Assembly: GCA_013816695.1 (NCBI GenBank) | Contig: JACDDZ010000071.1 | Location: 1 to 7,854, forward strand | Length of the DNA stretch: 7,854 nucleotides | Reading direction: 5' to 3' | Origin: Gemmatimonadaceae bacterium | Lineage (GTDB): Bacteria; Gemmatimonadota; Gemmatimonadetes; Gemmatimonadales; Gemmatimonadaceae | Notes under the pieces: model-generated | Databases searched by the model: none | What the model was told of the DNA's origin: nothing | What the model saw: the letters and a program-made list of their open reading frames with translations, nothing else | Shown here: piece after piece, positions 1-6,041 of the stretch | How positions within the stretch are numbered: position 1 is the stretch's first letter | How the letters are laid out: every line of letters starts with the position of its first letter | Program-made: the position numbers and the translations under genes

Positions 1-491
1 GTGCCGTCTGCGAAAACGCAGTCCAGTGATTCGATCCAGGCGCGCGTAGAGCCAAAGCGCAGTGTGCGTGCGCCGGCTGCATTTGTGCCCGCCATCCCGC
101 CGATCGAGCAGAATTTGGCGCTGGATGGATCCACGGGGAAACGTAGCCCCGCTTTTGAAGCCGCTTGATTCACGCGACTACAAATGGCGCCGGGACCGAC
201 CCGAACCATTTTCCTGCGAGCGTCGACATCGCCAATAGAATTGAGTCGGCTGAGGTCGAGAATTACCCCGCGCCCTACAGCGCCGCCGGCCATGCTCGAT
301 CCGGAGCCACGCGGTATCACATGTACGTTCTCGCTTGCAGCCCAGCGCATGAAGACCTGCACGTCGGCGGCATCTGCAGGTACCGCGACAGCAGCGGGGA
401 CAAGCTGCGTTATTCCCGCAGCCTCGGAGTAAACGGCGCGCGCAGTCTCATCGGTTGTAAAAATCCCGCGAAACTCAGCGGGTTTGTTCAC
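1..491 (-). CDS. FAD-linked oxidase (GlcD/D-2-hydroxyacid dehydrogenase type), N-terminal part only
   Basis: This is the first 163 codons of a gene that continues past the left edge. The protein has an FAD-binding type 4 (PCMH/VAO-fold) domain. A short leader is followed by the strand around residues 30-43 (LVPAAVAVP), then the FAD pyrophosphate-binding loop RGSGSSMAGG at 61-70, and ILDLSRLN at 77-84. Next come the DPSS...SIGG stretch at 121-132 and NAAGAR at 137-142. Such enzymes oxidise D-lactate, glycolate, D-2-hydroxyglutarate or similar 2-hydroxyacids and pass electrons to a quinone or an Fe-S partner. The very short region before the FAD domain resembles the long forms that carry a C-terminal Fe-S domain, but that part is outside the window. 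The start is a GTG whose last two bases overlap the TGA of the upstream 3-hydroxyacyl-CoA dehydrogenase gene (GTGA), which suggests translational coupling; there is no strong Shine-Dalgarno. The family is clear; the substrate is not. Confidence 0.9.
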   Translation of the reverse strand, partial: MNKPAEFRGIFTTDETARAVYSEAAGITQLVPAAVAVPADAADVQVFMRWAASENVHVIPRGSGSSMAGGAVGRGVILDLSRLNSIGDVDARRKMVRVGPGAICSRVNQAASKAGLRFPVDPSSAKFCSIGGMAGTNAAGARTLRFGSTRAWIESLDCVFADG

Positions 492-1372
492 AAGCCCAGG
501 CTGTTGACTCGCGGCGGATCCTGCGAATAATCGTAGAAACCCTTTCCGCTTTTCTTTCCATACATCCCGGCGAGTACCATTCGCTTCAGCAGTGGCGGCG
601 GAGCGTAGCGCTTCTCCCGATACTCCTCGAACATTATCTCGGCGATCTTGTAAACCGTGTCCAGCCCGACGAAGTCCAGAAGTACAAAGGGTCCCATCGG
701 ATGTCCTGCCCCAAGCTGCATCCCCTTATCGATATCCTCGATGCTGGCAACGTTGGATTGAAGCGCGTTGATCGCATCGAGCATGTAAGGCACGAGCAGG
801 AGATTGACGACGAAGCCGGAATTGTCCTTGGCGCTTATGGGCTCTTTTCCAACTGATTTGGCAAACTCAAAAACGCGGTCGAAAGTCTCGGTGCTTGTGG
901 TGACGGTTCGAACGACTTCAACCAGCTTCATCAGTGGAACAGGATTGAAAAAATGGAGGCCAAGCATGCGATCAGGACGTTTCGTCGCGGCAGCCATCGC
1001 TGCGATTGTCAGGCTCGATGTGTTCGACGCGAAGATTGTATGCGTAGGACACAGGCCATCCAGCTCTTTCCACATACAGTTTTTCAGCTCGAGATCTTCC
1101 ACCACAGCTTCGATGACTAGGTCGCAGTCCTTTAGTGCGCCTAAATCGGTAGCAAACGACAAGTTCTTCAGGGTCAGTTCGCGCTGCCCGGCGGTAACCT
1201 TCCCGCGTTCTATTCCCTTTGAGAGAGTGTTGTCGATGTTTGCGCGCGCCTTTTCGGCGAGTGCGTCGGACATCTCTCGAACGATGGTAGTGTAGCCCGA
1301 CGCTGCACAAACTTGCGCGATCCCGCTTCCCATGAGGCCGCCGCCGAGAATTCCTACTTTCTTGATCTTCAT
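488..1372 (-). CDS. hbd: 3-hydroxyacyl-CoA (3-hydroxybutyryl-CoA) dehydrogenase, NAD-dependent
   Basis: This 294-residue single-function enzyme (family usual about 280-290) interconverts (S)-3-hydroxyacyl-CoA and 3-ketoacyl-CoA in the cytoplasm. The N-terminal Rossmann fold starts at once with VGILGGGLMGSGIA; the GxGxxG glycines are 10, 12 and 15. The family's catalytic elements are present: SNTSS at 116-120, His140 in LHFFNP, Glu152 in KLVEVV and Asn190 in GFVVN. The C-terminal dimerisation domain has the usual GAGHPMGPF at 221-229 and a GKGFYDY ending at 276-282. In many relatives an Arg follows Asn190; here it is Leu, a tolerated variant. The ATG overlaps the stop of the upstream membrane-protein gene (ATGA), and the stop overlaps the start of the FAD-linked oxidase. 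With the thiolase in the same run it covers two consecutive steps between acetyl-CoA and 3-hydroxybutyryl-CoA. The names hbd, paaH and fadB2 are all used for such genes; the symbol given is a family-level choice. Confidence 0.95.
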   Translation of the reverse strand: MKIKKVGILGGGLMGSGIAQVCAASGYTTIVREMSDALAEKARANIDNTLSKGIERGKVTAGQRELTLKNLSFATDLGALKDCDLVIEAVVEDLELKNCMWKELDGLCPTHTIFASNTSSLTIAAMAAATKRPDRMLGLHFFNPVPLMKLVEVVRTVTTSTETFDRVFEFAKSVGKEPISAKDNSGFVVNLLLVPYMLDAINALQSNVASIEDIDKGMQLGAGHPMGPFVLLDFVGLDTVYKIAEIMFEEYREKRYAPPPLLKRMVLAGMYGKKSGKGFYDYSQDPPRVNSLGL

Positions 1373-2172
1373 TTTAACCGCTTGGGACCCGTGTGCTCCA
1401 GCCGGTCGAGTGCCTGTTCCAGGGCGAGCTGCACCCGTGAATAGACATTTCGATGCCGACGGGCGACTTCGTAGGCCACGAGTCCGCCGACGGCAATCGG
1501 AACAACCGCCAGGCCCGCGCTCAGTACTACTGCCATGTGTGCAATCGTGGCAACTCCAAAAACGCTAAAACCACCAACAGCTCCTGCTGTGGCGGCCGCA
1601 CCGCTCCCCTTGAGGCGGAGTGACCGGCTTTCACGCAGGTCTGCATCCAGCCTCACCACAACTTTCTTGTCATCGACAGGAACTACTGTGGCTGCGACTG
1701 TCTCTGCTTTGCAAAGCTGGAATCCGCGACCGCTGACATTCAATCCGCGCCGGATCACACCCAGCACTCCGCCGCGCGAAGCCCAGACAATACGATCACG
1801 AAAACGACGCTGCACCTGAAGACACTCCTCGCGCTGCATCCAGCCGTCCAGCGCAAACAGTACATCGGCAACATTACCGTTGACCGTACGGGAGGCTGTT
1901 GCAATTGCAGGCCCGGCAATGTTGGAAACGAATCCGCCGCGCTCCGGAATCACGATCCTCGTTCGCTCTTCAGCCAATGCCTGGGTGAGCATGGTCCGGC
2001 TCAGTCCGACTTCGTTTCCTATTTCAAGAAGCTGCTCTTCGCTCAATAGCTCCGCTGGGTCAGCCCCCGGAGACTCAATCTGCAGCTCCGCAGCGCGCGC
2101 CAGCACTCGATCGAGGGTTGCGCGATCGAGTGTGGTTTTTTCGGGGACTGTAGGGAGCGGATCCTTTGGCAT
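1369..2172 (-). CDS. Hypothetical protein with helical N-terminal module and two C-terminal membrane segments
   Basis: This is a 267-residue protein I cannot name. Residues about 15-70 are a charged, predicted helical region containing SEEQLLEIGNEVGLSR, which reads like a small helix-turn-helix-like packing module. A similar opening is found in various uncharacterised bacterial membrane proteins; that comparison is from memory. Residues about 85-185 look like an alpha/beta domain with strands such as ADVLFAL, RIVWAS and KKVVVRLDADL. Residues about 191-236 form two hydrophobic, Ala/Gly/Val-rich stretches separated by a short turn near 213-218, a likely membrane hairpin. A basic helical tail (238-267) follows. 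No signal peptide or catalytic motif is visible, so both large domains may face the cytoplasm. The ATG lies 62 bases after the upstream lipoprotein stop. No in-frame stop separates them, but no better start codon is seen and the Shine-Dalgarno is weak. The TGA overlaps the dehydrogenase ATG. Confidence 0.8.
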   Translation of the reverse strand: MPKDPLPTVPEKTTLDRATLDRVLARAAELQIESPGADPAELLSEEQLLEIGNEVGLSRTMLTQALAEERTRIVIPERGGFVSNIAGPAIATASRTVNGNVADVLFALDGWMQREECLQVQRRFRDRIVWASRGGVLGVIRRGLNVSGRGFQLCKAETVAATVVPVDDKKVVVRLDADLRESRSLRLKGSGAAATAGAVGGFSVFGVATIAHMAVVLSAGLAVVPIAVGGLVAYEVARRHRNVYSRVQLALEQALDRLEHTGPKRLK

Positions 2173-2234
2173 TCTTATAGAAGATAGCGGATCTAGAACT
2201 TCTGTATGTCTCCCTCTTTCAGCCGAGATGCAGT

Positions 2235-3359
2235 CTAGACGCCGCCTAAAACCACATCGAGTTGCCGGGAAATCGCATCTCGAATCAGGTCCGGAATTGG
2301 AAATGCAGCGGTCAGCGACGTCAAAGCGTTCGAACCCACCGAACGATTTGCGCTTCGCAGGTAGTAGCGCGCGTATCCATCAACAAGCTCCGGCGCGATC
2401 CGCTGCAGGAGCATGGCCCCGGCACGAACGCCTGCAAATGTCTCATACCGGGTCCCAACTCCGGCGCGCTGCTCTGCGGGCGTGATGTTCTCGTGCACAG
2501 CGGCCTGGGCCAGCGGTCCAAGAGCAACTTCGTGCGCAATTACATAAATGGCTTCGTCGGCGGTCGCGACTGTGGCAGGAAATGAAACGCCAATCGTGTT
2601 CTGGAGTTTCCCGCCGCCGAGCGATCGGCCTTCGCCATCCAGTGGAAGCGAGAGCAGGATCGTCCCTGCGGGCTGGCCCGTGTTGTTCAGGAAGCGTTGA
2701 AACTTTGTGCGATAGTTGTTCTGCCAGCGGTCATTTACTGCGGCAATTACGGGCGCACGCTCCGCCTGCTGCTGATCCCAGTATGAACGGTAGAACTTGC
2801 TGTTCTCATCGCGTATCGACTGAGTGAACAGTCGCAGCCATTCACGGTCACCGGGAGTTGAGAAGTATCCTCCCAACAGCGCAATCACTTCGGCGACCTC
2901 ACGGCTGTTCGCAGCCCGCGGATTTCCCTCGGCCCTAAGGAAAATGTCGATCGCTTCCAGCATCTGGTCGAGCGACGAAAATTGCATTGGGACGAACTGC
3001 GCATTGACCAGGTCGCGACTGATTGCAAAGCGGGAGGCGAGCTTGTCACGGTTTGCATCGAGTTGGGTCACCGCGTTGGCGCGCGACCGAACGCCCAGTA
3101 GCTCGGCTTTGTATCCGCGTCGGAAGTACGGGACCAGTGTCGTGTCGTCAGTGATCAGGGCGTATCCGTGCAGCCACAAATCGACATGCTCTCGGGTGGC
3201 GATAGACCATGGAGTTCCGGGAGTCGAAATTGTCTGTCCGGCGGAAGCGTCGGTTGGTGTAGGTCCGGTTCCGGCTCCCCCTGCCCCGCCGCCAGAGGCG
3301 CACGCAGCCAGAATTCCTGTAAGGGCGACTACATAGGTACTGCGGACGAGGTTGCGCAT
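2235..3359 (-). CDS. Predicted lipoprotein with an HE motif, function unknown
   Basis: This 374-residue protein is exported and probably lipid-anchored. Basic residues at 2-6, a hydrophobic stretch at 8-17 and the lipobox LAAC at 17-20 (lipidated Cys20) form a type II signal peptide. A Gly/Ser/Thr/Pro-rich linker follows to about residue 50. The mature part opens with a block around EHVDLWLHG (57-65). The middle (130-225) is mainly helical and rich in aromatic and charged residues. Near residues 267-280 is ADEAIYVIAHEVAL with His276-Glu277, followed by ETFAGVRAGAMLLQ at 306-319. The layout recalls zinc metallopeptidases, but the full HEXXH is absent because position 280 is Leu; this may be a non-catalytic relative or coincidence. 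Translation starts at an ATG with GGAG five bases upstream, 12 bases after the thiolase stop. I cannot assign a function; an extracytoplasmic location is the firmest inference. Confidence 0.82.
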   Translation of the reverse strand: MRNLVRSTYVVALTGILAACASGGGAGGAGTGPTPTDASAGQTISTPGTPWSIATREHVDLWLHGYALITDDTTLVPYFRRGYKAELLGVRSRANAVTQLDANRDKLASRFAISRDLVNAQFVPMQFSSLDQMLEAIDIFLRAEGNPRAANSREVAEVIALLGGYFSTPGDREWLRLFTQSIRDENSKFYRSYWDQQQAERAPVIAAVNDRWQNNYRTKFQRFLNNTGQPAGTILLSLPLDGEGRSLGGGKLQNTIGVSFPATVATADEAIYVIAHEVALGPLAQAAVHENITPAEQRAGVGTRYETFAGVRAGAMLLQRIAPELVDGYARYYLRSANRSVGSNALTSLTAAFPIPDLIRDAISRQLDVVLGGV

Positions 3360-3364
3360 CGTTT

Positions 3365-3368
3365 CTCC
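3365..3368 (-). promoter_or_regulatory. Shine-Dalgarno GGAG for the lipoprotein gene
   Basis: On the minus strand the lipoprotein ATG is preceded by ACGGAGAAACG, which puts GGAG five bases from the start codon. It sits in the 12-base gap after the thiolase stop. It is the clearest ribosome binding site in the window and fixes that start, which also gives a proper lipoprotein signal peptide. Confidence 0.7.
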
Positions 3369-3371
3369 GTT

Positions 3372-4574
3372 CTAGTGCATTGATTCAATCACGAGAGCTA
3401 TGCCCTGACCGCCGCCAATACAGGCAGAGCCCAGGCCATAACGCTTGCCAGTGTTCCTCAGTGCATGCAGTAGATGGGCCGTGATGCGTGCCCCGGAAGC
3501 CGCGAGAGGGTGGCTCAGGGCAATCGCGCCTCCGCTGAGGTTGAATTTGTCGCGCGGGATTCCAAGCTCGCGCTCTACGGCGCACGCCTGTGCGGCAAAT
3601 GCCTCATTTACCTCTATGAGGTCCATCTGGTCCAGAGACATACCGGAATCGGCCAATGCGTTCTTGATCGCGGGCACGGGTCCAATTCCCATTACCGAGG
3701 GATCGACTCCGGCAATCCCCCACCCAAGCAGCTTCCCGATTGGTTTCAGACCCAGCTCTCGCGCATACTCACCGGAGGCGATGACAAGAGAGCCCGCGCC
3801 ATCCCCGATGCCGGACGCATTGCCTGCGGTGACAACACCATCGCCTTTAAAAACCGGTTTCAGTTTCGCGAGGCCGTCTGCGGTTGTGTCCGGCCGGATG
3901 TGCTCGTCACGCTCGAAAAGGGTTTCCTTGCCGCGGCTTTTTACGGGATATGAGACCACCTCGTCTCGATAAACGCCGGACTCCCACGCATCGCGCGCAA
4001 GCGTCTGCGAACGAAGGGCAAAGTCGTCGACGTATTTTCGGTCGAGGTTGTACTGCACTGCAAGCTTTTCCGCAGTCTCGCCCATTGCAAGATTGCAATA
4101 AGAGTCCCGCAAACTTTCCCAGAGCAGATCATCCAGCGTGGGCGAGCCACCGAGCTTCACGCCCCAGCGCAATCCACGCGCGACGTGCGGCGCCTGGGAC
4201 ATTGAATCAGCGCCACCAACCAGGCACACGTTGGCGCGTCCAAGCAGGATTTCCTGCGCACCGCTCACTACAGCCTGAAATCCGGAACCACAGAGCCGGT
4301 TAACGGTAAGGGCAGGTGTTTCGAGCCGGCAGCCAGATTTGAGCGATACATGGCGGGAGAAATAGATGGAGTCGCTTGTCGTGTACAAGACGTTTCCGAA
4401 TACAGTTTGATCGACCTGCTCAGCACTGATTCCGGCGCGCTCGATGGCAGCCTTGGAGGAGTGAACTGCGAGATCGACAGCGGAAACATCCTTGAGCGCG
4501 CCGCCAAAGGTGCCAAATGGAGTGCGAACAGCGGAGAGAAATACAACGTCAGGCATGCTCCTGGAAACTTTCAT
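3372..4574 (-). CDS. Acetyl-CoA acetyltransferase / thiolase family protein
   Basis: This thiolase condenses two acetyl-CoA to acetoacetyl-CoA, or cleaves 3-ketoacyl-CoA, in the cytoplasm. As called it has 400 residues, matching the usual 390-400. The catalytic set is complete: nucleophile Cys95 in NRLCGSG, NEAF at 323-326, His355 in LSHPLAASGAR and Cys385 in ACIGGGQG. The text before His355 is usually LGHP; here it is LSHP, and HPLAASG replaces the commoner HPIG/HPLG form. The start is uncertain. The ATG at 4574 lies 11 bases after the zinc-ribbon gene's stop. A second in-frame ATG at 4556 gives the usual thiolase N-terminus (MPDVVFLSAVRTP), but its AGGAG is only one base away. A TTG at 4625 would overlap the upstream gene by 40 bases and is unlikely. 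It pairs naturally with the 3-hydroxyacyl-CoA dehydrogenase downstream. Whether it is biosynthetic (PhaA/AtoB) or degradative (FadA) cannot be told here. Confidence 0.93.
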   Translation of the reverse strand: MKVSRSMPDVVFLSAVRTPFGTFGGALKDVSAVDLAVHSSKAAIERAGISAEQVDQTVFGNVLYTTSDSIYFSRHVSLKSGCRLETPALTVNRLCGSGFQAVVSGAQEILLGRANVCLVGGADSMSQAPHVARGLRWGVKLGGSPTLDDLLWESLRDSYCNLAMGETAEKLAVQYNLDRKYVDDFALRSQTLARDAWESGVYRDEVVSYPVKSRGKETLFERDEHIRPDTTADGLAKLKPVFKGDGVVTAGNASGIGDGAGSLVIASGEYARELGLKPIGKLLGWGIAGVDPSVMGIGPVPAIKNALADSGMSLDQMDLIEVNEAFAAQACAVERELGIPRDKFNLSGGAIALSHPLAASGARITAHLLHALRNTGKRYGLGSACIGGGQGIALVIESMH

Positions 4575-4585
4575 TGCGGTATTTG

Positions 4586-5209
4586 TCAGGCCGCGCTGCG
4601 ACCGCAGGTCACACAGAAGCGCCAATTCTTGTCCAGCTCAGTACCGCATGCAGGGCAGTTGCGGACCGCCAGGTTCTGCCCGCAATGCGGGCAGTAGGTG
4701 ACGGCGCGTTCCTCCGGCAAAGTCCCGCTGCAGAATCTGCAAGTTTCCAGCGAACCCAGCTCGGGCGGGATCTCGGCAGGAGCAACCGCCGCCTGAGATG
4801 TTTCAGTCGTCACAGCTGGTTTCTCGCCCACCGCATCGCTGGTTGGCGCAGACTGTTTGGGAGCGGGGTCGAGACCCATTGCTTCAAGAGCGTCAGGCGC
4901 GAGGTTCACCTTGGCGCTCGCGTAGTCGCGGAATGCCCCGGTATCAGGGACTTTCTCTTTCTGGTTGGCGGAAAGCTTTTCCTGCATCGCAAGATCGCCG
5001 CGCAGGTACCCGCGCTCACCGGAGAGCAGGCGCGACACCGCTGCTTCATAGTCCTGATTTGTCTCAATGCCAAGCTCGCGGCGGTGATGCCTGTACGGCA
5101 CTAAATCCTCGTGTAACTCTTGAACCGTAAAGGGCATAGTCAGGTACTCAGGATGACGCAGCCGAATGCTGTGCACCAGTCGCTGAAAAAGTCTGTCTAG
5201 GTCGTCCAT
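4586..5209 (-). CDS. C-terminal double zinc-ribbon protein
   Basis: This 207-residue protein has three parts. Residues 1-110 are mostly helical and charged; they contain an aromatic/His-rich patch (residues 17-45, with PFTVQELHEDLVPYRHHR) and no motif I recognise. Residues about 112-152 are an Ala/Pro/Thr-rich linker. Residues 157-202 are two tandem zinc ribbons with paired cysteines 157/160 and 173/176, then 185/188 and 199/202, each second pair followed by Gly (HCGQ, TCGR). This pattern matches the double zinc ribbon (DZR) family, usually a protein- or nucleic-acid-binding module, sometimes found on membrane or regulatory proteins. No membrane segment is visible. The ATG lies inside the last codons of the RNase H-like gene (13-base overlap), so the two are probably translated together. 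The zinc ribbons are firm; the role of the N-terminal half is unknown. Confidence 0.88.
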   Translation of the reverse strand: MDDLDRLFQRLVHSIRLRHPEYLTMPFTVQELHEDLVPYRHHRRELGIETNQDYEAAVSRLLSGERGYLRGDLAMQEKLSANQKEKVPDTGAFRDYASAKVNLAPDALEAMGLDPAPKQSAPTSDAVGEKPAVTTETSQAAVAPAEIPPELGSLETCRFCSGTLPEERAVTYCPHCGQNLAVRNCPACGTELDKNWRFCVTCGRSAA

Positions 5210-5811
5210 ATCCGTCTACCGGGTTGAAAGGTTCCTTCGTCCGGGAAAGGCGATGCTTCGGTGAGCTTTGTCGCCTTCCCCTTTAGCGCGATCCAATCAT
5301 CGAATCCTGATAATACAAACCCGTCGGCGCTTGTCTGTTCCGCCGCCGCCCGGGTCGCCAGGAAATTTGCATACTCGTTTTGTGGATGCCCGCGGTGTCC
5401 GCGGACCCATCTCCATTCAACTTCATGTGGTGCAATTGCCGCGATTGCTTCCTTCCACAGCTCGAGATTCTCAATCGGTCCGGCCTTCCGCCGCCAGCCG
5501 CGCTCGATCCATCCATGAACCCAGGAAGTCATTCCGTCTACGATGTATCGCGAATCGGTAGTGAAAACAACGCGCAGGGACTTTCCCTTGCGTGACAAAC
5601 CACGGAACGCCTCGCTCACCGAACTGAGCGCCATGCGGTTGTTGGTGGTCGCGGTTTCAGAAATCCAGAAGTCCCAGCGCTGGGTTGTCAGAGAGCCGGG
5701 CTTTCTCCATTCGACCAAACCGCCCGCTCCACCTGGATTGTCACCTTCCCGGCCATTTCCAAGACATGACTCGTCTGCATACACCGCGACGAGTGACTGC
5801 TCAGCTCTCAC
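5197..5811 (-). CDS. rnhA: RNase HI-family protein with altered active-site residues
   Basis: This 204-residue protein (E. coli RNase HI is 155) has an RNase H fold over about residues 7-157. YADESCLGN at 11-19 supplies the first catalytic Asp (Asp13). The next landmark is TTNNRMALSS at 55-64, then TTDSRYIVDG with Asp86, and WVRGHRGHPQNEYANFLA at 135-151, with His139 matching the E. coli loop His124. Two of the four metal-binding acids differ. The Glu normally in NNRMEL (E. coli Glu48) is Ala61, and the last Asp (E. coli Asp134) is Asn149. The protein may therefore have weak, metal-altered or no RNA-DNA hybrid cleavage. Residues 158-204 are an extra tail with no clear motif. The start is GTG, overlapping the upstream stop as GTGA; the TAG overlaps the zinc-ribbon gene. 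The fold assignment is firm; activity is open. Confidence 0.88.
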   Translation of the reverse strand: MRAEQSLVAVYADESCLGNGREGDNPGGAGGLVEWRKPGSLTTQRWDFWISETATTNNRMALSSVSEAFRGLSRKGKSLRVVFTTDSRYIVDGMTSWVHGWIERGWRRKAGPIENLELWKEAIAAIAPHEVEWRWVRGHRGHPQNEYANFLATRAAAEQTSADGFVLSGFDDWIALKGKATKLTEASPFPDEGTFQPGRRIWTT

Positions 5812-6041
5812 CGCAAAACCTCGAATCCGGAGATCTCATCCACGTAGATGGTGATCTTTTCGCCCGTAGTGGGATGCACCGAGTCAATTGCCTCGCGTCC
5901 GCCTTCAACTCGCAGCCTGCTTGGCACAACTACAAATTCATTTCCGCGACGATTCAAGGCGATCTTCTGGCCGCGGGAAATCGCTGTCTCAAGTGAATCG
6001 TAGTCCTCGGTAGTAAACGCCTTCACTTTCGATCGCTTCAT
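5808..6041 (-). CDS. Small hypothetical protein, 77 residues
   Basis: This is an unrecognised cytoplasmic-looking protein. It is highly charged, begins with a basic stretch (MKRSKVKAF) and then alternates charged and beta-forming segments: KIALNRRGNEFVVVPSRL at about 26-43 and EKITIYVDEISGFEVL near the C-terminus. It has no Cys, no membrane segment and no signal peptide. The pattern suggests a small beta-rich fold, possibly with a nucleic-acid or protein partner, but that is only inference. Its ATG directly follows the TGA of the M20 hydrolase gene with no spacer, and its stop overlaps the RNase H-like GTG. This tight placement between two recognisable genes is the main evidence that it is a real gene. 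Confidence 0.75.
   Translation of the reverse strand: MKRSKVKAFTTEDYDSLETAISRGQKIALNRRGNEFVVVPSRLRVEGGREAIDSVHPTTGEKITIYVDEISGFEVLR

Noticed and set aside
2173..2234. Possible promoter or terminator in the 62-base gap
   Set aside because: TATAAG and TATCTT hexamers near the start lack a -35 partner at normal spacing. The only inverted repeat (AGAA/TTCT at about 2195-2203) is four bases per arm with no U-run. A purine-rich AGAGGGAG is too far from any start codon to be a ribosome binding site.
1880..2485. 201-residue plus-strand open frame spanning the lipoprotein/membrane-protein junction
   Set aside because: It runs antisense across two genes and their gap, has Ser/Arg-rich content and no family features. 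The minus-strand genes have a signal peptide, a ribosome binding site and coherent domains.
3445..3972. Long plus-strand open frames opposite the thiolase gene (also 3474-3953 and 3884-4303)
   Set aside because: They lie antisense to a thiolase with all catalytic motifs, have Arg/Ser/Pro-rich composition typical of antisense GC-rich frames, and show no recognisable domain.
4575..4625. TTG start extending the thiolase N-terminus by 17 residues
   Set aside because: It would overlap the zinc-ribbon gene by 40 bases, has no good Shine-Dalgarno, and adds residues that thiolases do not have.
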